NCBI GenBank assembly: GCA_947446285.1
Contig: CANFGH010000009.1
Location: 1 to 52,100 of the forward strand
Direction: 5' to 3'
Length of the DNA stretch: 52,100 nt
DNA from: Chloroflexota bacterium
GTDB lineage: Bacteria; Chloroflexota; UBA11872; UBA12225
In this document: positions 8,688 to 16,466 of the stretch, one piece after another
Layout: every line of letters starts with the position of its first letter
How positions within the stretch are numbered: position 1 is the first letter of the stretch
Translations under genes and position numbers: made by a program
Notes under the pieces: generated by a model
What the model saw: only the letters and a program-made list of their open reading frames with translations
Databases searched by the model: none
What the model was told of the DNA's origin: nothing

Positions 8688-9650
8688 GTGGAAAGACGGG
8701 AAGAGGCCAGGGTCATCACAATACAAGCACTCCGCGTGCCACGCCCAGCAACTGTTCCGAGCCCGTCGGCAACACCCGCATGGTCTCGTGATCTCCTGGT
8801 CTTCCTGGCCTTCATCACCCCGAACGTTGTCACCCTCTGCGTATTCTCCTACTGGCCAATGTTGCGGAACCTTTGGCTAAGCTTCACCTATTGGGACATG
8901 ATCGCCCCGGAACCCCTGTGGATTGGACTCGACAACTGGATTGAGGTCCTCACCAGCGCCACATTCTGGACGGTCCTGCGCAATACGCTCGTCTTTACGG
9001 TGGGTTCGGTCGGCATCACGATCATGATTGCCCTGGGTCTCTCACTTCTCCTGAACCAGAAGCGGCGGGGGCGCAATTTCGTCCGCGCGGCTATGTTCGC
9101 CCCGGCAATCCTGCCCGGAAGTGCTATCGCTCTCGTGTGGACTTTTCTCCTGGCACCGTACTACGGCCTGATCAGTCAAGGCGCAACCGCCCTCGGCATG
9201 CCGATGACGCGGTGGCAGAACGATCCGTACTGGGCGATGCCAACCGTCATCCTCGTGATAATTTGGAAATCCACTGGGTACGACGCCGTGATCTTTCTCG
9301 CCGGCCTTCAGGGGATTCCGCGTGAGCTCTACGAGGCCGCGCGGGTCGACGGTGCCAACGCTTGGCAACGCTTTGTCAATGTGACCGTGCCCGGACTGAG
9401 CCCCGTTGCCTTCTTCCTGACAGTCACCTCGATCCTTTCAAGTTTCCAAGCGTTTGATGTCATCCGTGTCATGACTGGCGGGGGTCCAGTCTATGCAACA
9501 ACCACCCTTATCTACCAGGTGTATAGCGAAGCATTTGTCGGCTTCAACGCGGGTCGCGCCGCCACCTACGCCACCATTCTGTTCGGTCTAATGCTCGCCA
9601 TAACGGTCGTGCAGATCAGAATGGTGGAGAAGCGGGTGACCTATGAATAG
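8688..9650 (+). CDS. Sugar ABC transporter permease, MalF/UgpA type
   Basis: Inner-membrane half of a carbohydrate or glycerol-phosphate importer. About 300 residues form six membrane helices, starting at LLVFLAFITPNVVTLCVFSYWPML. The EAA loop that contacts the ATPase reads LYEAARVDGANAWQRFVNVT. The stop overlaps the ATG of the next permease by eight bases, the usual coupling of such pairs. The start is uncertain: GTG at 8688 gives an extra hydrophilic N-terminus, and GTG at about 8736 (PRPATVPS) is an alternative. The gene order permease, permease, binding protein differs from the common UgpBAE order. No ATPase gene is in the cluster. Confidence 0.9.
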   Translation: MERREEARVITIQALRVPRPATVPSPSATPAWSRDLLVFLAFITPNVVTLCVFSYWPMLRNLWLSFTYWDMIAPEPLWIGLDNWIEVLTSATFWTVLRNTLVFTVGSVGITIMIALGLSLLLNQKRRGRNFVRAAMFAPAILPGSAIALVWTFLLAPYYGLISQGATALGMPMTRWQNDPYWAMPTVILVIIWKSTGYDAVIFLAGLQGIPRELYEAARVDGANAWQRFVNVTVPGLSPVAFFLTVTSILSSFQAFDVIRVMTGGGPVYATTTLIYQVYSEAFVGFNAGRAATYATILFGLMLAITVVQIRMVEKRVTYE

Positions 9651-10548
9651 CGTCACCTTCGTCTCTCCCTCGCGAATCGCCCCGAAGTCCAGAGACCTTC
9701 CGCGGACGACGTCACACATGTGGGCGTCACGCCTTGCGGGAGCACTAGCTGCCTACCTCGGCCTCGGTCTCGCCTTGGTGATTGTCGGAATCCCGACCTA
9801 CTGGGTGATCATCGGGGCCCTTAAGACCAATAGCGAAATCTACACCGTGCCATCGACGTGGTGGCCGCCAAACCCCGCGTGGTCCAACTTCCCGGCCGCA
9901 TGGGCTGCGGCACCTTTCACCCGAATGTACCTGAACAGCATCGCGGTCACACTTGTCAGCACCACCCTAAAACTTGTGAACGCGACCTTCTGCGCCTACG
10001 CGTTCGCCTATCTGCAAGTGCCCGGCAGAAACCTGATCTTCATGTTCATCCTTGGTGCACTGATGATTCCCGAGGAAGTAACTGTCCTTCCTAATTACCT
10101 GACGGTCGCATCCCTCGGCTACGTAAATTCGGTGACAGGACTGATCCTGCCAACCATTGGGTCAGCGTTCGGAACCTTTTTCCTCCGGCAGCACTTCTTG
10201 TCCCTGCCACGCGAAGTGATTGAAGCTGCCCGTGTCGATGGCGCCGGCCACCTCCAGATCCTGTGGCACGTCGTCCTCCCACTCTCCCGTCCCGTCCTTG
10301 CCACCCTGATCCTCCTTACTGCCGTGGCAAGGTGGAACGACTTTCTTTGGCCCCTGGTGGTGACCAGCAAGGACACCATGCGCACCCTCCCCATCGGCAT
10401 CTACTTCCTGTTCACGCAGGAAGGCACCACCGAATGGGGAGTGGTTCTCGCGGGCACGATCATCGTGATCGCGCCAATCATCGCCCTCTTCATCGTGGTG
10501 CAACGCCACTTGGTCGAGGGAATTGCTGCCGGTGCCGTCAAGGGGTGA
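9643..10548 (+). CDS. Sugar ABC transporter permease, MalG/UgpE type
   Basis: Second membrane subunit of the same importer, 301 residues. It shows six helices, the MalG-type opening with IPTYWVIIGALKTNSEIYTVP and the EAA loop VIEAARVDGAGHLQILWHVV. The ATG at 9643 lies inside the last codons of the preceding permease, so the two are translationally coupled and should form a heterodimer. The binding protein follows 59 bases later with a good ribosome site. The partner ATPase must be encoded elsewhere. Confidence 0.92.
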   Translation: MNSVTFVSPSRIAPKSRDLPRTTSHMWASRLAGALAAYLGLGLALVIVGIPTYWVIIGALKTNSEIYTVPSTWWPPNPAWSNFPAAWAAAPFTRMYLNSIAVTLVSTTLKLVNATFCAYAFAYLQVPGRNLIFMFILGALMIPEEVTVLPNYLTVASLGYVNSVTGLILPTIGSAFGTFFLRQHFLSLPREVIEAARVDGAGHLQILWHVVLPLSRPVLATLILLTAVARWNDFLWPLVVTSKDTMRTLPIGIYFLFTQEGTTEWGVVLAGTIIVIAPIIALFIVVQRHLVEGIAAGAVKG

Positions 10549-10607
10549 CGTCTACCGAAACACGACGCGCGGGTGTTGTGCCGCGCGAATAGGAAGGAAA
10601 CGCACAG

Positions 10608-11936
10608 ATGAACCTGCGTACACGCCGGGGAGCATTGTCCGCTGCGGGATTGCTCGGGACTGGCATCGCCCTCGCCGCCTGTGGTGGTGACACTGCGTCC
10701 GGCGGGGCCGCCGCCCCGGCCGCGTCGTCTGGTCCGGTCAAACTTGTCTATTGGGGCGCCTTCGCCGCAAACCTTGGCAAGGCCCAGGAAGAAGTTGTCA
10801 AACAGTTCAACGACTCCCAGAAGACGGTCACCGTCGAGCACCAGTTCCAGGGCAGCTACGAGGAACTGGCAAACAAGCTGACCGCCGCCCTTCAGGCCAA
10901 GCAGGCACCGGACATGGCGGTCCTTTCCGACGTCTGGTGGTATAAATTCTACCTGAACAAGGCCATCCAGCCGTTGGATGACTTGATGAAGGCCGAGAAA
11001 GTAGACACCAAGGACTACATTGAATCCCTGTTCAATGAATATGTTCAGGGTGGCAAGAGTTACGCACTGCCATTCGCCCGCAGCACCCCGCTCTTCTACT
11101 ACAACAAGGACGCCTACAAGAAGGCCGGACTGCCCGATCGCGCCCCGAAGACCTGGGATGAGTTCGTCAAGGACTTCGCGCCGAAACTCAAGGGAGCGAT
11201 CGACCCCAAGCAGTTCGTCTTCGCCAATGGTGGTTACTCGGCATGGATTTTCCAAGGCGTGATCTGGCAGTTCGGTGGTGCGTACTCCGACAAGGACTTC
11301 AAGATGACCATCGGGGAACCGAAGGGCGTCCAGGCAGGTGAGTTCTACCGTGACAGTATCAAGGCCGGATGGGCCCAATCGGTCAAGAACGACACCGATG
11401 AGTTCAAGCAGATGAACGCGGTCAACATCATCAACTCGACCGGAAGCCTGGTGGGCATCCTCGATGCCGCCAAGGGCAAGTTCGAGGTTGGGACAGGGTT
11501 CCTTCCCGAAGGTCCGGCCGGGTTCGGATGCCCGACCGGTGGCGCAGGCGTGGCCATTCTCTCCGGGCTTGCCAAGGAGAAGCAGCAGGCCGCCATGCAG
11601 TACATCGCGTTCGCGACCAGTCCCAAGGTGCAGGCCGTGTGGTCGCAGCAGACCGGCTACATGCCAGTCCGCAAGGCCGCGATCGAAAGCAAGGAGATGC
11701 AAGACTTCATCAAGACCAACCCGAACTTCAAGACCGCGCTCGACCAGTTGCCGAAGACCAAGTTCCAGGACAGTGCACGCGTCTTCGTCCCGAACGGCGA
11801 CCAGATCCTCGCAAAGGGTCTCGAGCGCATCCTCGTCAACCAGGAAGCGCCGTCGACCGTCTTCAAGGAAGTTGCCGACACGCTGACCAAGGAAGCCGAA
11901 CCGGTCATCAAGGCCCGCAAGGCACTCGGCGCGTAA
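10608..11936 (+). CDS. Extracellular solute-binding lipoprotein, UgpB/MalE-like
   Basis: Captures the transported sugar or glycerol-phosphate-type ligand outside the membrane. The 442 residues start with a Tat-like TRRGALSAAGLL and a lipobox LAAC with the acylated Cys25. The body follows the family 1 solute-binding pattern, with VKLVYWGAF at the mature N-terminus and STPLFYYNKDAYKKAGL plus PKTWDEF, which closely resemble UgpB. GGAAGGAA upstream gives a strong ribosome site before the ATG at 10608. It is the last gene of the importer. UgpB-like ligand preference (glycerol-3-phosphate or its diesters) is inferred from the motif only; another oligosaccharide is possible. Confidence 0.9.
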   Translation: MNLRTRRGALSAAGLLGTGIALAACGGDTASGGAAAPAASSGPVKLVYWGAFAANLGKAQEEVVKQFNDSQKTVTVEHQFQGSYEELANKLTAALQAKQAPDMAVLSDVWWYKFYLNKAIQPLDDLMKAEKVDTKDYIESLFNEYVQGGKSYALPFARSTPLFYYNKDAYKKAGLPDRAPKTWDEFVKDFAPKLKGAIDPKQFVFANGGYSAWIFQGVIWQFGGAYSDKDFKMTIGEPKGVQAGEFYRDSIKAGWAQSVKNDTDEFKQMNAVNIINSTGSLVGILDAAKGKFEVGTGFLPEGPAGFGCPTGGAGVAILSGLAKEKQQAAMQYIAFATSPKVQAVWSQQTGYMPVRKAAIESKEMQDFIKTNPNFKTALDQLPKTKFQDSARVFVPNGDQILAKGLERILVNQEAPSTVFKEVADTLTKEAEPVIKARKALGA

Positions 11937-12009
11937 GGCAGTCAATTCGGGTTGGCCACGACGCGACACCCAGTGGCAGCGCGCGATTGGCACAACCCGA
12001 CACTCGCAC

Positions 12010-12044
12010 CGTGCCGGTCCGTCCACCGTGGGCGGACCGGCACG
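12010..12044. terminator. Strong GC-rich hairpin after the solute-binding protein gene
   Basis: CGTGCCGGTCCG (12010-12021) pairs perfectly with CGGACCGGCACG (12033-12044), and the stem can continue almost to the centre. No T-run follows, so it may stabilise the 3' end of the importer mRNA or act as an imperfect terminator before the tRNA-Leu promoter. Confidence 0.5.
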
Positions 12045-12047
12045 CCA

Positions 12048-12057
12048 TTGCTATACT
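12048..12057 (+). promoter_or_regulatory. Extended -10 element for the tRNA-Leu/Val/Phe cluster
   Basis: TTGCTATACT ends 10 bases before the 5' end of tRNA-Leu(GAG). TGC plus TATACT fits an extended -10. No clear TTGACA is seen at the matching -35 position, where the preceding hairpin ends. Confidence 0.5.
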
Positions 12058-12067
12058 AGGCGTGCTT

Positions 12068-12158
<91 letters not shown>

Positions 12159-12195
12159 TTACACACACTGGTCCACGCTTAGGGATGATCGGAAC

Positions 12196-12268
12196 GGGCG
12201 GTTAGCTCAGCTGGTAGAGCACGGCGTTTACACCGCCGGTGTCGGGGGTTCGAGCCCCTCACCGCCCA
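12196..12268 (+). tRNA. tRNA-Val (anticodon TAC)
   Basis: Acceptor GGGCGGT/ACCGCCC, D-arm GCTCAGCTGGTAGAGC, anticodon stem CGGCG/CGCCG around TTTACAC (anticodon TAC), T-arm GGGGGTTCGAGCCCCTC. The CCA end is not fully encoded: the discriminator A is followed by CCC. Confidence 0.95.
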
Positions 12269-12327
12269 CCCGGCGTTGCTTGCTGGTCGTTCCGCACATC
12301 TCGCGTGCCACCATGGCGTTCTGGCCT

Positions 12328-12403
12328 GCCGAGATAGCTCAGTTGGTAGAGCATGCGACTGAAAATCGCAGTGTCGACAGTTCAATTCTGTCTCTCGGCA
12401 CCA
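12328..12403 (+). tRNA. tRNA-Phe (anticodon GAA)
   Basis: Acceptor GCCGAGA/TCTCGGC, D-arm GCTCAGTTGGTAGAGC, anticodon stem TGCGA/TCGCA around CTGAAAA (anticodon GAA), T-arm GACAGTTCAATTCTGTC, CCA encoded. Last of the tRNA trio. Confidence 0.95.
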
Positions 12404-12430
12404 TCATCTGCAACCCTTACTTCGCAGGTG

Positions 12431-12449
12431 CGGGTCCCATCGGACCCGT
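12431..12449. terminator. Possible hairpin after the tRNA trio
   Basis: CGGGTCC and GGACCCG form a perfect 7-bp stem around CATC, 28 bases past tRNA-Phe. Only a weak TTGATGCGTTT follows, so it may be an inefficient terminator for the tRNAs or for the minus-strand gene that ends at 12540. Confidence 0.35.
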
Positions 12450-12539
12450 TGATGCGTTTCGATGGCTTCGGCCGTTCGGGAATACCCATCGAAAGTTAAC
12501 TGCGCGGCAATAAAGCAGGCGCGCTCGGCGGATATTGGC

Positions 12540-12845
12540 CTACACAGCCCGCAGGTGACTGCAAACATCGCCAGTTGCACGGCTGCTTGCAAGTCCGTGA
12601 ATGACCTCACCGGCAGGAAGGCGTTCGACACCAGTCGGCACCGGAACCATCGTGTGTGGGTCAACTTCGACGCGTAAGACGAGGCGACAGCCAAGGCATC
12701 GCACCACCGTGACCACATCACGCGGCACGATAGCCGAGAACCCGAGCCCCGTATGATCATGTGAGACCGCAGCTTCGACCCGACCGACGCAACTCGGGCA
12801 AAACACATGCGAAGGCCCGGCATCTCTTGCAAATACGGTACCCAT
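12540..12845 (-). CDS. Small zinc-ribbon protein of unknown function (101 aa)
   Basis: Not assigned to a named family. From the ATG at 12845, two CxxC knuckles (FCPSC near residue 16 and RCLGC near 52) are about 35 residues apart, with a beta-rich stretch between them (SAIVPRDVVTVV). This is the layout of a zinc ribbon that could bind nucleic acid or a protein partner. Overlapping frames on the same strand (12404-12832) lack such motifs and are probably shadows. The gene is divergent from holB, with only 59 bases between start codons. Upstream in-frame starts up to 12911 would overlap holB and look unnatural. Confidence 0.55.
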   Translation of the reverse strand: MGTVFARDAGPSHVFCPSCVGRVEAAVSHDHTGLGFSAIVPRDVVTVVRCLGCRLVLRVEVDPHTMVPVPTGVERLPAGEVIHGLASSRATGDVCSHLRAV

Positions 12846-12904
12846 CAACCGGGTAACGCTTCGGCACAACGGTAGTTGCAAACCGGTTGCCATGGAACCA
12901 CAAC

Positions 12905-13915
12905 ATGACACGATCGTTCGCGGATTTCATCGGGAATGACGCCTCTGTCACCCAGATGCGGACGGCGTACACCCGTGGTCAAGGCACACACGCATACCTG
13001 ATCACCGGCCCCGCCCAGATTGGTAAGCGCACGCTTGCCATTGCGTTCGCCGGCCAAGTGGTCTGCCACGGTTTGCAGACTGAAGCGCCATGCGGCGCCT
13101 GCCCGTCATGCCACGCCTCGGGCCGTAACGGCCATCCGGATATCCATCTGGTGGAGCGTCGTGACGACAAGCGGACCATCCTGACCGAGCAAGCACAGGA
13201 AGTGATCCATCAATCAAGCCTGCACCCGTACCTGTCGACCCGAAAGGTCTTCATCGTGCGTGAGGCATCCGTACTTGAGAACGAGGCCGCCAACCGGCTT
13301 CTGAAGACCATCGAGGAACCTCCCCCGGACACCGTGATCATCCTGACCACGAACGACGCCGACCAGGTACTCCCAACGATCCGGTCGCGATGTCGTGAGG
13401 TGGGGTTACGGACGATGCCACTTGGGACGGTCGCCAAAGGCCTGATCGACCGGGGCGTCGATGGCGACCACGCCGATCTTCTTGCACGCCTGTCAGGCGG
13501 AAGGCCAGGCTGGGCCATCGCAACGTCCGATGATCCGGCCCAACTCACCCGTCGCGACGACCACCTGACGCTTCTTGAAACAATTCTTGCTACGCGGCGC
13601 ACGCGACGACTTTCACTGGCAGACCGCCTTGAGGACAGTCGTCAGGTGGCACGGACCCGCGAACGGATGGCCGGAGCGTTCGAGGATTGGATCAGCTGGT
13701 GGCGCGACGCCCTCGTTTGCCATGCCGGATGCCCGGAACTCATCACGAACATCGATCGTGAGGGTGCGTTGCGGCACGCGGCCGTGCGTCTCGATATCAC
13801 CCAGATCATTGCCGCCATCACCCGAACGCGCGAGGCATGGGCGCACATCGATGCCAACGTCAATCCCCGCCTCGCCATCGAAGGCCTACTCCTCGACCTG
13901 CCCGACCTCACCTGA
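12905..13915 (+). CDS. holB: DNA polymerase III delta-prime subunit
   Basis: Part of the clamp-loader complex that places the beta clamp on DNA. The 336 residues show the AAA+ P-loop GPAQIGKRT (35-43), the zinc module of clamp-loader subunits (Cys54, Cys63, Cys66, Cys69 in CGACPSC), NRLLKTIEEPPPDT, and the sensor and arginine-finger region PTIRSRC. A C-terminal helical domain completes the protein. I chose ATG 12905 with GGAA upstream; ATG 12887 would add six residues. It is followed by an FmdB-like gene on the same strand. Like many delta-prime subunits it has a weak Walker B, so it may not hydrolyse ATP. Confidence 0.93.
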   Translation: MTRSFADFIGNDASVTQMRTAYTRGQGTHAYLITGPAQIGKRTLAIAFAGQVVCHGLQTEAPCGACPSCHASGRNGHPDIHLVERRDDKRTILTEQAQEVIHQSSLHPYLSTRKVFIVREASVLENEAANRLLKTIEEPPPDTVIILTTNDADQVLPTIRSRCREVGLRTMPLGTVAKGLIDRGVDGDHADLLARLSGGRPGWAIATSDDPAQLTRRDDHLTLLETILATRRTRRLSLADRLEDSRQVARTRERMAGAFEDWISWWRDALVCHAGCPELITNIDREGALRHAAVRLDITQIIAAITRTREAWAHIDANVNPRLAIEGLLLDLPDLT

Positions 13916-13929
13916 CCACCGGTGACCGG

Positions 13930-13939
13930 TTGCTAGACT
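13930..13939 (+). promoter_or_regulatory. Extended -10 element upstream of the FmdB-like gene
   Basis: TTGCTAGACT lies 48 bases before the ATG at 13988 and matches elements before tRNA-Leu and tRNA-Lys. It suggests that fmdB, dtd and the his genes can be transcribed separately from holB. Confidence 0.45.
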
Positions 13940-13987
13940 ATCCAAAGTCCGACCATTGGGTCGGGAACAGGAGTTCACGCACCGCAA

Positions 13988-14341
13988 ATGCCGACCTACG
14001 AGTACGTCTGTACCGCTTGCACCCATCGATTCGAACTGGTGCAGAAGTTTTCCGACGACCCTATCACCGAATGTCCCGAGTGCTCCGGCAAGGTGCGCAA
14101 GGTCTATTTCGCGGCCGGTGTCGTCTTCAAGGGGTCGGGTTGGTACATCAACGACAGTCGCCCTTCGGCACCATCGGAGACGTCGTCCCCCCCCACGGCA
14201 GCAGTCACGCCAGCTCCGGCAACCGAGACGAAGTCAGATACCGCTGATGCCGCAATCGCTCCTTCGGCGGCCCCCGCGTCGCCGGCACCAGCCACCACGG
14301 GAACCGGAACGACCTCATCGTCTTCACCGGTCTCGGCATAG
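13988..14341 (+). CDS. FmdB-family zinc-ribbon protein with Ala/Thr/Ser-rich tail
   Basis: Putative regulatory protein with one zinc ribbon; the molecular role of this family is poorly known. Residues 1-50 follow the FmdB/CxxC_CXXC_SSSS pattern: MPTYEYVCTACTHRFE with Cys8 and Cys11, then CPEC with Cys29 and Cys32, then VYFAAGVVFKGSGWYIND. Residues 58-117 are a low-complexity Ala/Pro/Thr/Ser tail, common in this family in GC-rich genomes. It starts 72 bases after holB, behind its own promoter-like element, and ends 17 bases before dtd. Confidence 0.88.
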   Translation: MPTYEYVCTACTHRFELVQKFSDDPITECPECSGKVRKVYFAAGVVFKGSGWYINDSRPSAPSETSSPPTAAVTPAPATETKSDTADAAIAPSAAPASPAPATTGTGTTSSSSPVSA

Positions 14342-14358
14342 CCGGCCTGCAGAAAGTC

Positions 14359-14875
14359 ATGCGCGCCGTCATCCAGCGTGTCCGCGGTGCGAATGTGGAG
14401 GTTGCCGGGGAACATGTGGGGGCAATTGGCCGTGGCCTTCGCGGTCCTCATCGGTGTGACCCATGAGGACCGCGAAGGCGACTCAGCGTGGATCGCACGC
14501 AAGATTGCGGAACTTCGGGTTCTCGCTGACGACCAAGGTCGAATGAACCGTTCACTACTCGACACGGGTGAGGCCGCCCTGATCGTCTCCCAGTTCACGC
14601 TCTTCACCGGTACAAGGAGTGGTCGACGGCCCAGGTTGACCGGCGCGGCGCTTCCGACAGTTGCCGAACCGCTCGTCACGGCCGTCATTGTCTCGTTACG
14701 AACCCTTGGCATACCCGTCGCCGCTGGGAAGTTCGGCGCAGACATGACCATCAACTTCGTCGCCGACGGCCCAGTCACGACCCTGCTAGACAGTGTGGAG
14801 CGTCCCGGTAGGGATGGTCTCGGCGCGGCTCCGCTTGGTGCCGGAAAGGATGCCCGTGGAACGGCGACCGCTTGA
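14359..14875 (+). pseudogene. dtd: D-aminoacyl-tRNA deacylase with a one-base frameshift
   Basis: Dtd removes D-amino acids from mischarged tRNA. The N-terminus is in one frame (from ATG 14359: MRAVIQRVRGANVEVAGEHV, then GAIGRGL) and the rest is in the +1 frame (AVLIGVTHEDRE, ALIVSQFTLF, IPVAAGKFGADM, ADGPVTTLLDS). The frames join at 14437-14441, where reading CTT then GCG restores the family sequence; the base C14440 is extra. Without correction translation ends at TGA 14464-14466. All catalytic motifs, including SQFTLF and the Gly-cis-Pro motif GPVT, lie after the shift. The rest is well conserved, so the lesion is recent, a sequencing error, or corrected during translation. About 30 residues extend past the usual end and overlap the next gene. 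Confidence 0.88.
14435..14479. repeat. Perfect 17-bp inverted repeat at the dtd frameshift
   Basis: GCCTTCGCGGTCCTCAT (14435-14451) is the exact reverse complement of 14463-14479, with an 11-base loop. The extra base of the dtd frameshift (C14440) lies in the left arm. Removing it would restore the reading frame but break the perfect pairing. Confidence 0.97.
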
Positions 14876-16466
14876 ACGCGTCCGAGGCACTCAGGACCAT
14901 CAAACCCGTCAGGCAACAAGCATGGATGCCATGCGCACGAAGTGCGAAACCGCATTCGGACTTCACGGCTTCCGCCGCGTGGATGTGCCTGTGCTTGAGC
15001 CTGCCGAACTTCACCTGAGGAAATCAGGCCTCGAAATCATCTCGAAGCTCTACTCGTTCCACGACCTTGGTGGGCGCAGGATCTGCCTCCGGCCCGAACT
15101 GACGGCAAGCGTGGTACGCGCAGCAATCGCCCAACCGTCACCGCGCCTGCCAGACAAGATGTTTGCAACTGGTCCGGTGTTCCGTTACGAACGCCCATCA
15201 CGCGGCCGATTCCGACAGTTCATGCAGACCGGGGTCGAAGTCCTGGGTGCCGAAGGTGTCCTCGCGGATGCGGAAATCATTGCGTTGGCCGCAACGACCC
15301 TCGACACCATCGGCATAACCAAGTACACCGTGACGATCGGAAACGTCGGCATCCTGGGTGAACTGCTGACCCATCTCGGCCTCACCGGACGTCGACGCGC
15401 ACTGTTGCTCGAAAGCCTCGAGGACGCCAGGCGTCACGGGATCGAGGCTGTCCGGACCCGGTTCGCCTCTCTGGACCCGGACCTCATCCAGCCAGACGAG
15501 TCCACTCAGATCCGCGACGGCGCCGTCACCGCCGAACTTTCGTCCACATCCCAGGATGCGCTTGCCCGTCTGGTCGCCCAGACCAGCGCAGGTGACTTGG
15601 GTCGTCGAACCCTGGAAGATGTGACGACCCGTCTGGCAGCACGCATGCACGCCGACACGGCACGCGCGGCGGTGGATCGGGCGCTCGCATTCATCGACGA
15701 ACTGGGCGCGGTTCGCGGCGACCCGGATACCGCCCTCGATGCGGCCCGCGCACTCCTCGAAGCCCACGGTCTCGATCCGAAGCCGTTGGACCAACTCTCT
15801 GAAACGATCACCCTTCTCGATGCGTTTGGCGTAAGGCGCGAACGCGTGCAGATTGACCTCGGACTGAGCCGCGGACTGCAGTACTACACCGGAATGGTCT
15901 TTGAAGTGGACCACGAGGCGCTGGGCGCTGAGAAGCAACTCTGCGGGGGCGGACGATATGACGACCTCTACCGCGTCCTTGGAGGGAGGCAATCGGTCAC
16001 GGCTATCGGGTTCGCATTCGGCCTCGAACGGCTAGTGCTTGCCAAGGAGGCCGAAACGATCGACGGCACCCGTGACAACGTTCCGGATGCGGTTTTCGTC
16101 GTTCCCTCTACCCCCGGCGACGCGGTAATCGCCGCTCGCGCGGCCACGGCGCTCCGGCACATTGGGGTCACCGCCGCATTGGACACAAGCGGTCGCGCCG
16201 CCCGAGGCGCAGTTGCATTCGCCTCCCGGGAGGGTTTCGCCTATCTCGCGATGGTGTCCCGCGACGACCCTCCCGAGACCCTTCGGCTTCGACTGCTCAC
16301 ACCGGATGGCGTTCCGGCCGACGACACAATCTCCGTGCCGGATGGGCCAATCCCGATCACGTCGTCTCTGGAATGGTTGCGGGCAAACCCGGCATCGAGT
16401 TCCGAGAGCACGGGCCTGCATCGGTCCACGAACCGCGCGGAAACCGGCACGGAGGCGCGGTCATGA
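14856..16466 (+). CDS. hisS: Histidyl-tRNA synthetase-like protein (HisRS or HisZ)
   Basis: Class II synthetase fold, either charging tRNA-His or acting as the HisZ partner of HisG. The 536 residues show motif 1 (RGTQD and VDVPVLEPAELHL), LRPELTASVVRA, motif 2 (FRYERPSRGRFRQFMQTGVE), a helical insertion (about 190-325), LSRGLQYYTGMVFEV with Arg339, CGGGRYDDL, GFAFGLERL, and a C-terminal anticodon-binding-like domain. The residues expected to bind histidine in HisRS are all present (Glu81, Arg110, the motif-2 Gln, Glu128, Arg339 and the YYTG Tyr). Together with the long HisG next door this favours a real HisRS, although the his-operon position suggests HisZ. GGAAAGG lies six bases before GTG 14856; ATG 14850 is an alternative. 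Its stop overlaps hisG. Confidence 0.85.
   Translation: MERRPLERVRGTQDHQTRQATSMDAMRTKCETAFGLHGFRRVDVPVLEPAELHLRKSGLEIISKLYSFHDLGGRRICLRPELTASVVRAAIAQPSPRLPDKMFATGPVFRYERPSRGRFRQFMQTGVEVLGAEGVLADAEIIALAATTLDTIGITKYTVTIGNVGILGELLTHLGLTGRRRALLLESLEDARRHGIEAVRTRFASLDPDLIQPDESTQIRDGAVTAELSSTSQDALARLVAQTSAGDLGRRTLEDVTTRLAARMHADTARAAVDRALAFIDELGAVRGDPDTALDAARALLEAHGLDPKPLDQLSETITLLDAFGVRRERVQIDLGLSRGLQYYTGMVFEVDHEALGAEKQLCGGGRYDDLYRVLGGRQSVTAIGFAFGLERLVLAKEAETIDGTRDNVPDAVFVVPSTPGDAVIAARAATALRHIGVTAALDTSGRAARGAVAFASREGFAYLAMVSRDDPPETLRLRLLTPDGVPADDTISVPDGPIPITSSLEWLRANPASSSESTGLHRSTNRAETGTEARS

Noticed and set aside
10401-12026. Long open frame on the minus strand (541 codons) opposite the permease and binding-protein genes
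   Set aside because: It mirrors two clear genes on the plus strand, has a skewed composition and no domain motif; a GC-rich shadow frame.
14437-14441. Programmed +1 frameshift in dtd as the main explanation
   Set aside because: No slow stop or rare codon follows the CTT-C slip site and dtd is not known for recoding. It is kept only as an alternative to mutation or assembly error.
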